NCBI GenBank assembly: GCA_019313505.1
Contig: JAFDBA010000038.1
Span: 1 to 14,431, forward strand
Length of the DNA stretch: 14,431 bases
Direction of reading: 5' to 3'
DNA from: Deltaproteobacteria bacterium
GTDB lineage: Bacteria; Desulfobacterota; Desulfobacteria; Desulfobacterales; UBA11574
A program made the translations under genes and the position numbers. Within the stretch, counting starts at the first letter, position 1. Each line of letters starts with the position of its first letter. Under the pieces are notes generated by a model, which saw only the letters and a list, made by a program, of their open reading frames with translations, searched no databases and was not told the origin of the DNA. Below, piece after piece: positions 1-6,173 of this stretch.

Positions 1-2
1 AC

Positions 3-101
3 GGCGATCCAGGTACAATTGTTCTATGGAGAGGTTGGAAAAGATTAAAGGATTTGACTCAGGGCTGGAATTTGGCTATTAAATGCGTGACTTGTGGGTA
101 A
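3..101 (+). pseudogene. C-terminal tail of probable IS4-family transposase (cut by window edge)
   Basis: Frame 3 is open from the first base to a TAA at 99-101 and gives 32 residues containing GDPGTIVLWRGWKRLKDLT. The pattern P-G-x-x-x-L-W-R-G-x-x-R-L-x-D resembles the extreme C-terminus of IS4-type DDE transposases, which would cut and paste an insertion sequence. The catalytic DDE residues would lie left of the window, so intactness cannot be judged. The stop codon lies inside the left arm of the stem-loop that follows, as happens when a transposase ends close to the terminal repeat of its element. The identification rests on a short tail only, and the other two forward frames stop at 48 and 82. 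Moderate confidence. Confidence 0.5.
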
Positions 102-163
102 TAGTAAGCCCACAGCACGCAGCATGCGGGGCGAAGCGAACTAAGTTCGGAAGTTATTACCCA
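95..163. repeat. Inverted repeat / stem-loop after the transposase tail
   Basis: TGGGTAATA (95-103) is perfectly complementary to TATTACCCA (155-163). Inside it lies a second small hairpin, CGAAC-TAA-GTTCG (137-149). The outer arm includes the transposase stop codon. It could be the right end of an insertion sequence, a small palindromic repeat, or a structure separating the transposase tail from the lipoprotein gene at 183. No T-run follows, so it is not a standard intrinsic terminator. Confidence 0.45.
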
Positions 164-182
164 AATTTTAAAAGAATCAGGT

Positions 183-713
183 ATGATGAAGGTTCTGAGA
201 ACTACATTACTGGCAATACTGATTACGGTTTTTACCGGGTCCTGTTCGGTTATTTCTCAACAAATTCGGACGGAATCAATACCGCCGATTGATTTTAAAA
301 TACTTCTTCAGGAGCCGGATAACTATCTGGGAGATACCGTGATCCTTGGAGGGTACATCCTTGAAACTAAGAATTTGACTGATCAATCGATTATTAGAGT
401 ATTGCAAGCACCGCTGGGATTTGGAGAAGAACCCGAATCAAGGGATTATTCAGAAGGTAGATTCATAATTTTGCAAAAGGGCTTCTTAGACCCGGAGGTT
501 TACAGCAAAGATCGCCAAATTACCGTGGCGGGCACAGTGGTCGGCTCTGTGGTCGAAAAAATCAATGATTTTCCCCAACCATATCTCAAGATCCAAAGCC
601 GTGAAATATACCTCTGGCCGAAAGATCAACAGTATTACCCCGATCCTTACTATGACCCCTGGTTTTATCCATATCCCTACTATCGGTATCGCCATTATCC
701 CTATTACTGGTAA
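183..713 (+). CDS. slp: Slp-family outer-membrane lipoprotein
   Basis: This is a 176-residue protein. Its N-terminus has a basic start (MMKVLR), a hydrophobic stretch and a lipobox-like TGS-C with the lipidated cysteine at residue 21, followed directly by mature protein. The body (about 35-145) has the Slp pattern: an early LLQEPDNYLGDTVILGG segment, then GRFIILQKGFLDPEVYSKDRQ and VAGTVVGSVVEKI. These match the starvation-inducible Slp/YeaY lipoproteins of enterobacteria, whose molecular role is not settled. The last 30 residues are very rich in Tyr, Pro and aromatics (YYPDPYYDPWFYPYPYYRYR), common in envelope proteins. Start could be Met1 or Met2 (183 or 186); AGG at 179-181 is the only SD-like sequence. 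The next small ORF begins 10 nt after its stop. Confidence 0.82.
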   Translation: MMKVLRTTLLAILITVFTGSCSVISQQIRTESIPPIDFKILLQEPDNYLGDTVILGGYILETKNLTDQSIIRVLQAPLGFGEEPESRDYSEGRFIILQKGFLDPEVYSKDRQITVAGTVVGSVVEKINDFPQPYLKIQSREIYLWPKDQQYYPDPYYDPWFYPYPYYRYRHYPYYW

Positions 714-722
714 AAGGAGAAC

Positions 723-809
723 ATGACCATCAAACAATATGGGTACATTCTCGGTATTTTTTTCATTATGCTTGTGATGGGGTGCGCTACGGGGATTGCT
801 CAACACTGA
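723..809 (+). CDS. 28-residue lipoprotein-like micro-ORF (possible truncated lipoprotein)
   Basis: An ATG at 723 follows a strong Shine-Dalgarno (AAAAGGAG, 712-719) placed just after the slp stop codon, so it is probably translationally coupled to slp. The peptide has a short polar start (MTIKQ), a hydrophobic core (YILGIFFIMLVM) and a lipobox V-M-G-C with Cys21, then only seven more residues (ATGIAQH) before TGA at 807-809. It is either a very small lipopeptide or the signal peptide of a second lipoprotein whose body has been deleted. The convergent gene ends 7 nt later, leaving no room for the rest. It is below the size limit of most gene callers. Confidence 0.5.
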   Translation: MTIKQYGYILGIFFIMLVMGCATGIAQH

Positions 810-816
810 CAAATGT

Positions 817-1347
817 TTATAACCTCTCTTTGAATGTCTCAAGCGCTTTTTGTAGCATCCGGCGTATAAAGACCTCTTTATCTTCCCGGGTGAACTGGAT
901 GTAAGCATGATAGTCAGGATTCGACTCCTCCAACTCCGGCGGTTTTTCTCTGTATTTTGCCCTTATTTTTTCAAAATCCTTAACCAGTTCAATTAAACTG
1001 AATTTCTTTCCTTCAAAGGCTTTGATCCATTCCAATCGCCACATCATTTCAAAGCGCACCTGATCTGCCAAAAAGAGATGGATGTCAACAACCAACATTT
1101 TTTTTTCGTTATGTAAGTAATGGAAATTAGGTGCCGTTCCAAAGCCAAGGACGCCCATGATTAATTCATAATACGCAAAGGAACTCTGTTCACCCGGCTG
1201 TGCCAGGCAATACAGTACGTTGTTTGAAAGATCTGAAAGCTGGGTTTTCAAGCCATAAGTTTCTCCAAAGCGTTTTTGCCAGGGACCAAATATTCTTTTT
1301 TTCAGCGCAATAGTTCGATATGATTGAAGATTAATAATTTTTGTCAT
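817..1347 (-). CDS. Conserved hypothetical protein, Desulfobacterota type
   Basis: I do not know a function for this protein. From ATG at 1347 it is 176 residues, starting MTKIINLQSYRTIALKKR, which I recall as the usual start of a family seen in sulfate-reducer relatives. The frame stays open upstream to a TTG at 1395 (192 residues), but that extension is low-complexity and lacks a convincing Shine-Dalgarno. Visible traits are a mixed alpha/beta-looking soluble protein with no signal peptide or membrane segment, a conserved-looking central block (LGFGTAPNFHYL, VVDIHLFLADQVRFEMMWRL) and a basic, helical C-terminus (EDKEVFIRRMLQKALETFKERL). It converges with the slp pair and diverges from the ferredoxin gene. 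Confidence 0.7.
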   Translation of the reverse strand: MTKIINLQSYRTIALKKRIFGPWQKRFGETYGLKTQLSDLSNNVLYCLAQPGEQSSFAYYELIMGVLGFGTAPNFHYLHNEKKMLVVDIHLFLADQVRFEMMWRLEWIKAFEGKKFSLIELVKDFEKIRAKYREKPPELEESNPDYHAYIQFTREDKEVFIRRMLQKALETFKERL

Positions 1348-1641
1348 GGCAAACCCATTGTCAGGCGTCGTCTGTTTTTTCACGAATTTTCTCAATACAG
1401 ATCTTTAAAATAGTTTGATTATAATTTCAATGGATTTTAACTGGTTTGGAATCGATTTATTTTAAAGAATTAGACGGTTATCATTTGTATAATTTGCAAA
1501 AAATGATTCCTTTAATCGCATAAAAAAATACAAGAAGACTTGACTCCATTAATCAATTGATATATGGATTTTCCCCGATAACGGAAATACGGTTTATTTT
1601 GATACCATGACTTAATTTTATTGTGAAAGGAGGCTTTTAAA
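1348..1641. promoter_or_regulatory. Divergent intergenic region with weak promoter candidates for ferredoxin
   Basis: This AT-rich spacer separates the minus-strand hypothetical gene from the ferredoxin gene. On the plus strand there is a perfect TATAAT at 1488-1493, without a good -35 at the right distance. There is also TTGACT (1540-1545) with TATATG (1561-1566), but the spacing is only 15 nt. Neither is compelling alone, and the ferredoxin message probably starts from one of them. Nothing else is recognised. Confidence 0.3.
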
Positions 1642-1830
1642 ATGGCTTTTATTCCGACTGTTGACGCAGAAAAATGTGAAGGTTGTGAGGAATGTGTGGA
1701 TGTTTGTCCTGTTGAGGTGTTTGAAATGGAGGATGACAAATCAGTTCCGGTAAATGCCGACGAGTGTTTGGGTTGTGAAAGTTGTATCGAAGTTTGCGAA
1801 CCCGGCGCAATTACAGTTGAGGAGATATAA
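1642..1830 (+). CDS. Ferredoxin, 2[4Fe-4S] type
   Basis: A 62-residue acidic electron carrier. Two cluster motifs are clear: C12-x2-C15-x2-C18-x3-C22-P and C42-x2-C45-x2-C48-x3-C52-E. In the clostridial fold each motif supplies three ligands to one [4Fe-4S] cluster and the fourth to the other. Pro normally follows the last cysteine in both motifs, and here the second has Glu53 instead. The start has an excellent Shine-Dalgarno (AAAGGAGG, 1626-1633) 8 nt before ATG, consistent with high expression. The protein is cytoplasmic, and the partner oxidoreductase cannot be deduced because no redox enzyme is adjacent. A GC-rich hairpin follows the stop codon. Confidence 0.95.
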   Translation: MAFIPTVDAEKCEGCEECVDVCPVEVFEMEDDKSVPVNADECLGCESCIEVCEPGAITVEEI

Positions 1831-1847
1831 TCAAGTTTTAAATGCAT

Positions 1848-1884
1848 GTTCCCTGGTCCTCTTGCTTCACAAGGACCGGGGAAC
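1848..1884 (+). terminator. GC-rich stem-loop after ferredoxin
   Basis: GTTCCCTGGTCCT (1848-1860) pairs with AGGACCGGGGAAC (1872-1884): 13 bp with one T-G wobble and an 11-nt loop. It begins 17 nt after the ferredoxin stop. No T-run follows, so it may protect the 3' end of a short abundant ferredoxin mRNA or act as a weak terminator rather than a classical intrinsic one. It separates ferredoxin from the methyltransferase gene. Confidence 0.5.
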
Positions 1885-1944
1885 GACGCCTGCCACATGA
1901 GTTCCGCCACAGATTACCATTTCTTAAAAGAAACACATTAAACA

Positions 1945-2445
1945 ATGGCCTGCTATTTGATTTTCACAACACCTCTGGGTCATATGGCGGTGATATATCG
2001 TGTAACACCGTTTGCGGTCATTAAGATTTTACTCCCCGGCCAGAACAAAGAGGATCTTGTTAAAGCCGTTAAAGCTTTTGGCCGGCAAGAGTCAGGTTTT
2101 CATAACAACGCTTTTACGGTAAAAGAATCGATAATCGATTATTTCAAAGGAAAGCCTATACAACCCCCGTGGGAATGGTTGGAAATGGGCAGCCTAACAA
2201 AACTTCAGCAATCTGTTCTTGCAAGCACTGCTGATATTCCATACGGCGAATTGAGATCGTATAAAGATATCGCAATAGCGGTTGGCCGCCCCCGTGCCTA
2301 TCGATTTGTGGGTACAGCCATAGCAAACAACCCCTTCCCTATCTTGATACCCTGTCACAGAGTGATCCGAAGCGACGGTTCCTTTGGCCGGTTCGGCGGA
2401 GGATCAGACATGAAAAGAAAGCTGATTGAACTGGAAGCCGGTTAA
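1945..2445 (+). CDS. ogt: Methylated-DNA--[protein]-cysteine S-methyltransferase
   Basis: This 166-residue suicide DNA-repair protein removes the alkyl group from O6-methylguanine (and O4-methylthymine) onto its own cysteine. The active-site motif I-P-C-H-R-V-I is present with Cys137. The upstream RAYRFVGTAIANNPFPILIP block carries the arginine expected to flip the base out (Arg120, by alignment from memory with the human enzyme), and the DNA-binding helix region PYGELRSYKDIA precedes it. The N-terminal 80 residues are the diverged ribonuclease-like half typical of Ogt/MGMT. Length is normal and no Ada regulatory domain is fused. ATG at 1945 has only a weak Shine-Dalgarno and is 114 nt after the ferredoxin stop, so co-transcription is uncertain. 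It converges with the protease gene. Confidence 0.93.
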   Translation: MACYLIFTTPLGHMAVIYRVTPFAVIKILLPGQNKEDLVKAVKAFGRQESGFHNNAFTVKESIIDYFKGKPIQPPWEWLEMGSLTKLQQSVLASTADIPYGELRSYKDIAIAVGRPRAYRFVGTAIANNPFPILIPCHRVIRSDGSFGRFGGGSDMKRKLIELEAG

Positions 2446-2456
2446 AGGTTACAACT

Positions 2457-2474
2457 TGCCGGGCAGGACCGGCA
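2457..2474. terminator. Small hairpin between convergent ogt and protease genes
   Basis: TGCCGG (2457-2462) and CCGGCA (2469-2474) form a 6-bp stem with a 6-nt loop in the 30-nt gap between two convergent stop codons; TTT follows on the plus strand. It could serve as a weak terminator for ogt. Short stem, so low confidence. Confidence 0.35.
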
Positions 2475-2475
2475 T

Positions 2476-3726
2476 TTAGGGTTCACGAGCTTCAAGATAT
2501 TCGATCCTCTCAAGCAGCGGGGGATGGGAATAGTTGAAACAGACATAAAGAGGATGGGGTTTTAGGTTGGAAAGATTTTCTTTGGCCATTTTCTTAAGAG
2601 CTGTTGAGAGTGGTTTTGAGGTCTTTAAAATCCCAAGGGAGTAAATATCCGCTTCCCTTTCATATTTTCTGGAAATAGCCATTCCGACGGGTGATATAAA
2701 AAAGTTTACCGGCTCCCACAGAATTCCCACCAAAAAGAGACCCACGTAGTACGGCATATTTGAAAAACCGAAACTATTATACATAACATCCCACGTTAAA
2801 AGCTTTGATGCCAGGAAAAAAAGAAACAGAGATACAACGCTAACGACGACAAGTTGTTTTTTAATATGATTTTTTTGCAAGTGTCCGATTTCATGGGCCA
2901 GAATCGCCAGAATTTCATCCTGACCGTGTGATCGGATCAGGGAATCGAACAGCACAATACGCTTGGCTTTTCCCATTCCTGAAAAATACGCATTGGTATG
3001 TCTGGTTCTCTTGGTTGCGTCCATCTGGTATATTTCCTCAATGTTAAGACCTTCTTCTTTAGCCAGTCGTTTAATTCCGTCTTTAAGTTCGGAATTTTCA
3101 AGGGGTGTGAACTTGTTAAAAAGAGGCGCGATGACCGTGGGATAGAGTATGGTCATAATTAACTGGAATAACAAAAAAACAGCCCAGGTCCAGATCCACC
3201 AGTTCTGCCCGGTATATTTTACCATCAAAAGAAATGCGGAAAGAAGAAAAGTCCCTAAAATGATCACAACCAGCATCGACTTTGCCAGATCAGCGAACCA
3301 GATTTTCAGGGTTTTTGTGTTAAAACCGTATCTGTCCTCAATCACAAAACTGTGATAATAATCGAAGGGAAGGCCCATTAATACTTCTGCCAGGCCAATA
3401 ACTGCAAAAAAGATAAGGCCGGCTATTAAAAAATTCGTCCGGGTAAGAAATTCAGCCAACCACGGAAGTATGCCTGAAAGGAGGATATAAAGAAAAATAA
3501 TTTTACTGATGCTGGTTTGAAATAGCTTAAAACGGATGTTATCTGTGGTGTACCGGCTGATCTTTTGCAATTCTTTCTCATCAATCATCCCCTCAAAAGC
3601 GACAGGCACCTTTTGCCCATATTTCTTGAGATAATTGACATTTATTCGCTCAATAGCAATATATAGCGTAAAACTGGCCAGATAGATGCAGATATAGGCT
3701 ATTAAATAAGTGTTTAATGGTATCAT
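2476..3726 (-). CDS. M48 family membrane zinc metalloprotease, Ste24/CAAX-protease-1 type
   Basis: A 416-residue multispanning protease, full length for Ste24-like proteins. The N-terminal part (about 1-200) is the M48 N-terminal membrane domain with hydrophobic segments near 5-25, 75-95, 98-120, 150-168 and 177-200, including the characteristic LPFDYYHSFVIEDRYGFN loop. The catalytic domain has zinc motif H278-E-I-G-H282 and third-ligand motif E356-x-x-A-D360. Near the end the N-Y-S-H-P-P-x-x-E-R-I motif (398-408) is typical. In eukaryotes Ste24 cleaves prenylated CAAX proteins. Bacteria lack those substrates, so the likely role is cytoplasmic-membrane protein quality control. A separate HtpX assignment fits less well because of the long N-terminal domain. 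ATG at 3726; no strong Shine-Dalgarno. Apparently monocistronic. Confidence 0.92.
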   Translation of the reverse strand: MIPLNTYLIAYICIYLASFTLYIAIERINVNYLKKYGQKVPVAFEGMIDEKELQKISRYTTDNIRFKLFQTSISKIIFLYILLSGILPWLAEFLTRTNFLIAGLIFFAVIGLAEVLMGLPFDYYHSFVIEDRYGFNTKTLKIWFADLAKSMLVVIILGTFLLSAFLLMVKYTGQNWWIWTWAVFLLFQLIMTILYPTVIAPLFNKFTPLENSELKDGIKRLAKEEGLNIEEIYQMDATKRTRHTNAYFSGMGKAKRIVLFDSLIRSHGQDEILAILAHEIGHLQKNHIKKQLVVVSVVSLFLFFLASKLLTWDVMYNSFGFSNMPYYVGLFLVGILWEPVNFFISPVGMAISRKYEREADIYSLGILKTSKPLSTALKKMAKENLSNLKPHPLYVCFNYSHPPLLERIEYLEAREP

Positions 3727-4072
3727 TCGGTTTTATAAATAAAAACTATAAGCGTTAAGGGATTTTTTAAAATCACAAATTCCAAGTACCAACGACCTAA
3801 CCCGGACAAGCCGAAACCAAGAAATATTTGCCACCAAGGCACAAAGACACAAAGGATTTTATTTTGTTATTCGTTCTTAGTGTCTTGGTGCCTTTGTGGC
3901 GAGAAAAAAAAGTTTTGTCACTCGTTTACCTTCCTTCAAGATCATAAGGTTTGAAATATAGAATTTCAATATCTAATTTGCGAATCGGATATTGGACACC
4001 ATTTTAACCTGGCAACGTACCGAATAACATACATCTTGCACCGCAAAACAAACTGTGATAGCTCTATTTTCC
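3727..4072. other. Non-coding divergent spacer with repeats
   Basis: Both flanking genes are transcribed away from this 346-bp region, so it must hold two promoters; none is obvious. It contains a 25-nt imperfect inverted repeat (listed separately) and a small perfect inverted repeat TTGAAAT (3951-3957) / ATTTCAA (3963-3969) that could be a protein-binding site for the downstream gene set. No convincing ORF or RNA gene was seen. Confidence 0.5.
3830..3900. repeat. 25-nt inverted repeat, dispersed-repeat type
   Basis: The left arm 3830-3854 (starting GCCACCAAGGCACAAAGACA) is complementary to the right arm 3876-3900 at 22 of 25 positions, with a 21-nt AT-rich loop. The consensus, GCCACAAAGGCACCAAGACA followed by C and a short tail, resembles a repeat I remember from intergenic regions of many environmental bacteria. 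On that basis this is probably one copy of a dispersed palindromic repeat and not a local regulator. No nearby transposase is associated with it. Confidence 0.75.
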
Positions 4073-4405
4073 ATGAAACAATATCTTATTGATGAGCTCA
4101 GACCCAAAGATTACGAAACGATCAAGGCATTCATGGATGAGAAATTTGGCTCTTCAAACGTTGATGGAATTTACTGGCTGAAGCTCGATCAAAACATCCT
4201 AACTCAAGTTCAGAAAGAACATACAGAATGTCAACCGTTCTATTTTGCTGTTGATCTTGAAACAAGCCTTGTGGCCTTTGAGCTACTGGTACGCACCAAA
4301 AACAGAATTCGATGCGACTGCATGGGTTATGCAACCGAAAAACAGCGGAATTGGCTTATTGGGTTTGTCGACTCCATATTCGATAAACTTGAAATCAAAA
4401 CTTGA
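4073..4405 (+). CDS. Conserved small hypothetical protein upstream of RNase J
   Basis: I do not recognise a characterised family. From ATG at 4073 it is 110 residues beginning MKQYLIDELRPKDYETIKAF; a GTG at 4055 would add six residues (MIALFS) but the ATG matches the start I recall for relatives. It looks like a compact soluble alpha/beta protein with no signal peptide or membrane segment. It has a conserved-looking core (FGSSNVDGIYWLKLDQNIL, HTECQPFYFAVDLE, ELLVRTKNRIRCDCMGYATEKQRNW) and two close cysteines (CDC) in the second half. It ends 67 nt before RNase J on the same strand, so it may share its transcript, although no function follows from that. Confidence 0.72.
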   Translation: MKQYLIDELRPKDYETIKAFMDEKFGSSNVDGIYWLKLDQNILTQVQKEHTECQPFYFAVDLETSLVAFELLVRTKNRIRCDCMGYATEKQRNWLIGFVDSIFDKLEIKT

Positions 4406-4472
4406 TGAACTCGTAAAAAGTCCGCAATATAATATTGGAATCTTTTGAGAAAGTCAAAAAGGCTAGGGCGTT

Positions 4473-6122
4473 ATGCTAAAAATAATACCACTGGGCGGGC
4501 TGGGAGAAATAGGCCTGAACATGATGGTTTTTGAATATTCCGATTCAGCTTTTATTATTGATGCCGGCTTGATGTTCCCCGAAGACTATATGTTGGGAGT
4601 TGATTACGTAATTCCTGATATGAGTTATTTAAAACAAATTAAGTCCAAAATTTCGGGGATCGTATTAACCCATGCCCACGAAGATCATATCGGTGCACTC
4701 CCTTTTCTGCTAAAAAATATAAACGTTCCGGTTTTTGGGACTCCTTTTACGCTGGGAGTCGTGCGCAACAAACTGGAAAAGCACGCTTTCTTTTCCCCCG
4801 CTTTATTGAATGAAATTTCTCCGGGGGAAAAACTTAAATTAAGTCCTTTTGAACTCGAATTTATCCGGGTCTGCCACAGTGCTGTGGACGGGGTCGCAAT
4901 GGCCATAGAAACGCCTCTTGGACTTGTTGTTCATACCGGAGATTTTAAAATTGGCCATACTGCTGATGACGGAATGATAACCGACGTCAACAGGTTTGCA
5001 CGGTGCGGCGACCAAGGTGTCCTCGCCCTGCTGTCGGATTCCACAAATGTTGAAAAGGAAGGATATACCATCTCCGATCAGGAGGTCGGTGAAACACTGG
5101 CAAGAATCTGTTTAGGTAGGAAAGGGCGGATTATTGTGGGGCTTTTTGCTTCCAGTATTACCCGTATTCAACAGGTCATCAATATTGCCCGGACAACCGA
5201 CAGGAAAGTCATTTTCAACGGAAGAAGTATAGAAACAACTGTAAATATTGCAAAAGAACTTGGATACATAAATATTTCCGAAGAAATGGAAGTGTATATT
5301 GAACAGCTCAATGACTTTCCGGATGACGAGATCGTAGTTATAACAACCGGAAGTCAGGGAGAACCTATGGCGGCCCTATCCCGCATGGCTGCGGGTACCC
5401 ATAAGCAGATAAAAATCAAAGAAGAGGACACGGTAATTTTTTCCTCGAAATTTATACCCGGGAATGAAAAGGCGATTGCCAATATTATCAATAATCTTTA
5501 TAGACGAGGGGCTGACGTTATTTATGAAAAGATATCGGAGATTCATGTATCCGGGCATGCTTTTCAGGAAGAATTAAAGCTGATGATCAACCTGACCAGG
5601 CCTAAATATTTCATTCCGATCCACGGAGAATACCGCCACCTGATTCTTCATGCACGTCTGGCCGAGCAGGTCGGTATTCCAAAGGAAAATATTCTTGTTA
5701 CTGAAAATGGTCAGGTCATAGAATTTACTGAAAACAGCGCCAGGGTTGGAGAAAGTGTTCTGACAGGCCGGGTATTCATAGACGGTAAAGGTATTGGAGA
5801 TGTCGGGCGGAGTGTGCTCAAAGAGAGACGTAAGTTATCCGAAGACGGCTTGGTGGTTGTTAACATGGTTTTTGATGAGGAGGCGGGAATTGTGATATAC
5901 GGACCTGAAATTGTTTCCCGTGGCTTTGTATTCGAGACGGAAACAGGCCATCTTTTGGAAGACGCAAAGTGTGTTATACTCGAGATCGTAGAAGAAGTCG
6001 GCCCTGAGGTCCCAGACCGGATCAACAAAATCAGGTCGAAAATGCAAAAAGAACTAAGGAAATATTTTTCCTTTACCATAAGACGCCGTCCGGTTATACT
6101 TCCTTTTATCTTGGAAATTTAA
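4473..6122 (+). CDS. rnj: Ribonuclease J
   Basis: A 549-residue dual endo-/5'-3' exoribonuclease of the metallo-beta-lactamase/beta-CASP family, which matures and degrades RNA in bacteria that rely less on RNase E. The zinc site H67-x-H69-x-D71-H72 (in THAHEDHIG), H135, D157 (HTGDF) and H384 (PIHGEYRH) are all visible. The beta-CASP segment spans about 195-360 and ends with the H-V-S-G-H motif (358-362) that binds the 5' phosphate. The C-terminal domain (about 440-549) carries the typical ERRKLSEDGLVVV and RRRPVILP stretches. Length is standard, with no truncation. ATG at 4473 has only a weak AGGG upstream. FtsK begins 51 nt after the stop with no terminator between, suggesting one transcription unit. 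Confidence 0.96.
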   Translation: MLKIIPLGGLGEIGLNMMVFEYSDSAFIIDAGLMFPEDYMLGVDYVIPDMSYLKQIKSKISGIVLTHAHEDHIGALPFLLKNINVPVFGTPFTLGVVRNKLEKHAFFSPALLNEISPGEKLKLSPFELEFIRVCHSAVDGVAMAIETPLGLVVHTGDFKIGHTADDGMITDVNRFARCGDQGVLALLSDSTNVEKEGYTISDQEVGETLARICLGRKGRIIVGLFASSITRIQQVINIARTTDRKVIFNGRSIETTVNIAKELGYINISEEMEVYIEQLNDFPDDEIVVITTGSQGEPMAALSRMAAGTHKQIKIKEEDTVIFSSKFIPGNEKAIANIINNLYRRGADVIYEKISEIHVSGHAFQEELKLMINLTRPKYFIPIHGEYRHLILHARLAEQVGIPKENILVTENGQVIEFTENSARVGESVLTGRVFIDGKGIGDVGRSVLKERRKLSEDGLVVVNMVFDEEAGIVIYGPEIVSRGFVFETETGHLLEDAKCVILEIVEEVGPEVPDRINKIRSKMQKELRKYFSFTIRRRPVILPFILEI

Positions 6123-6173
6123 GAAAAAGCACACAATTTATAACCAAGGAACTAATTTCCTATTAGAAAATCT

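Noticed and set aside
1348..1395. TTG-started 16-residue extension of the hypothetical gene
   Set aside because: No Shine-Dalgarno and low-complexity sequence; the ATG at 1347 gives the N-terminus expected for the family.
5711..6079. Minus-strand open frame inside RNase J
   Set aside because: Ser/Thr-rich antisense shadow, no recognisable domain.
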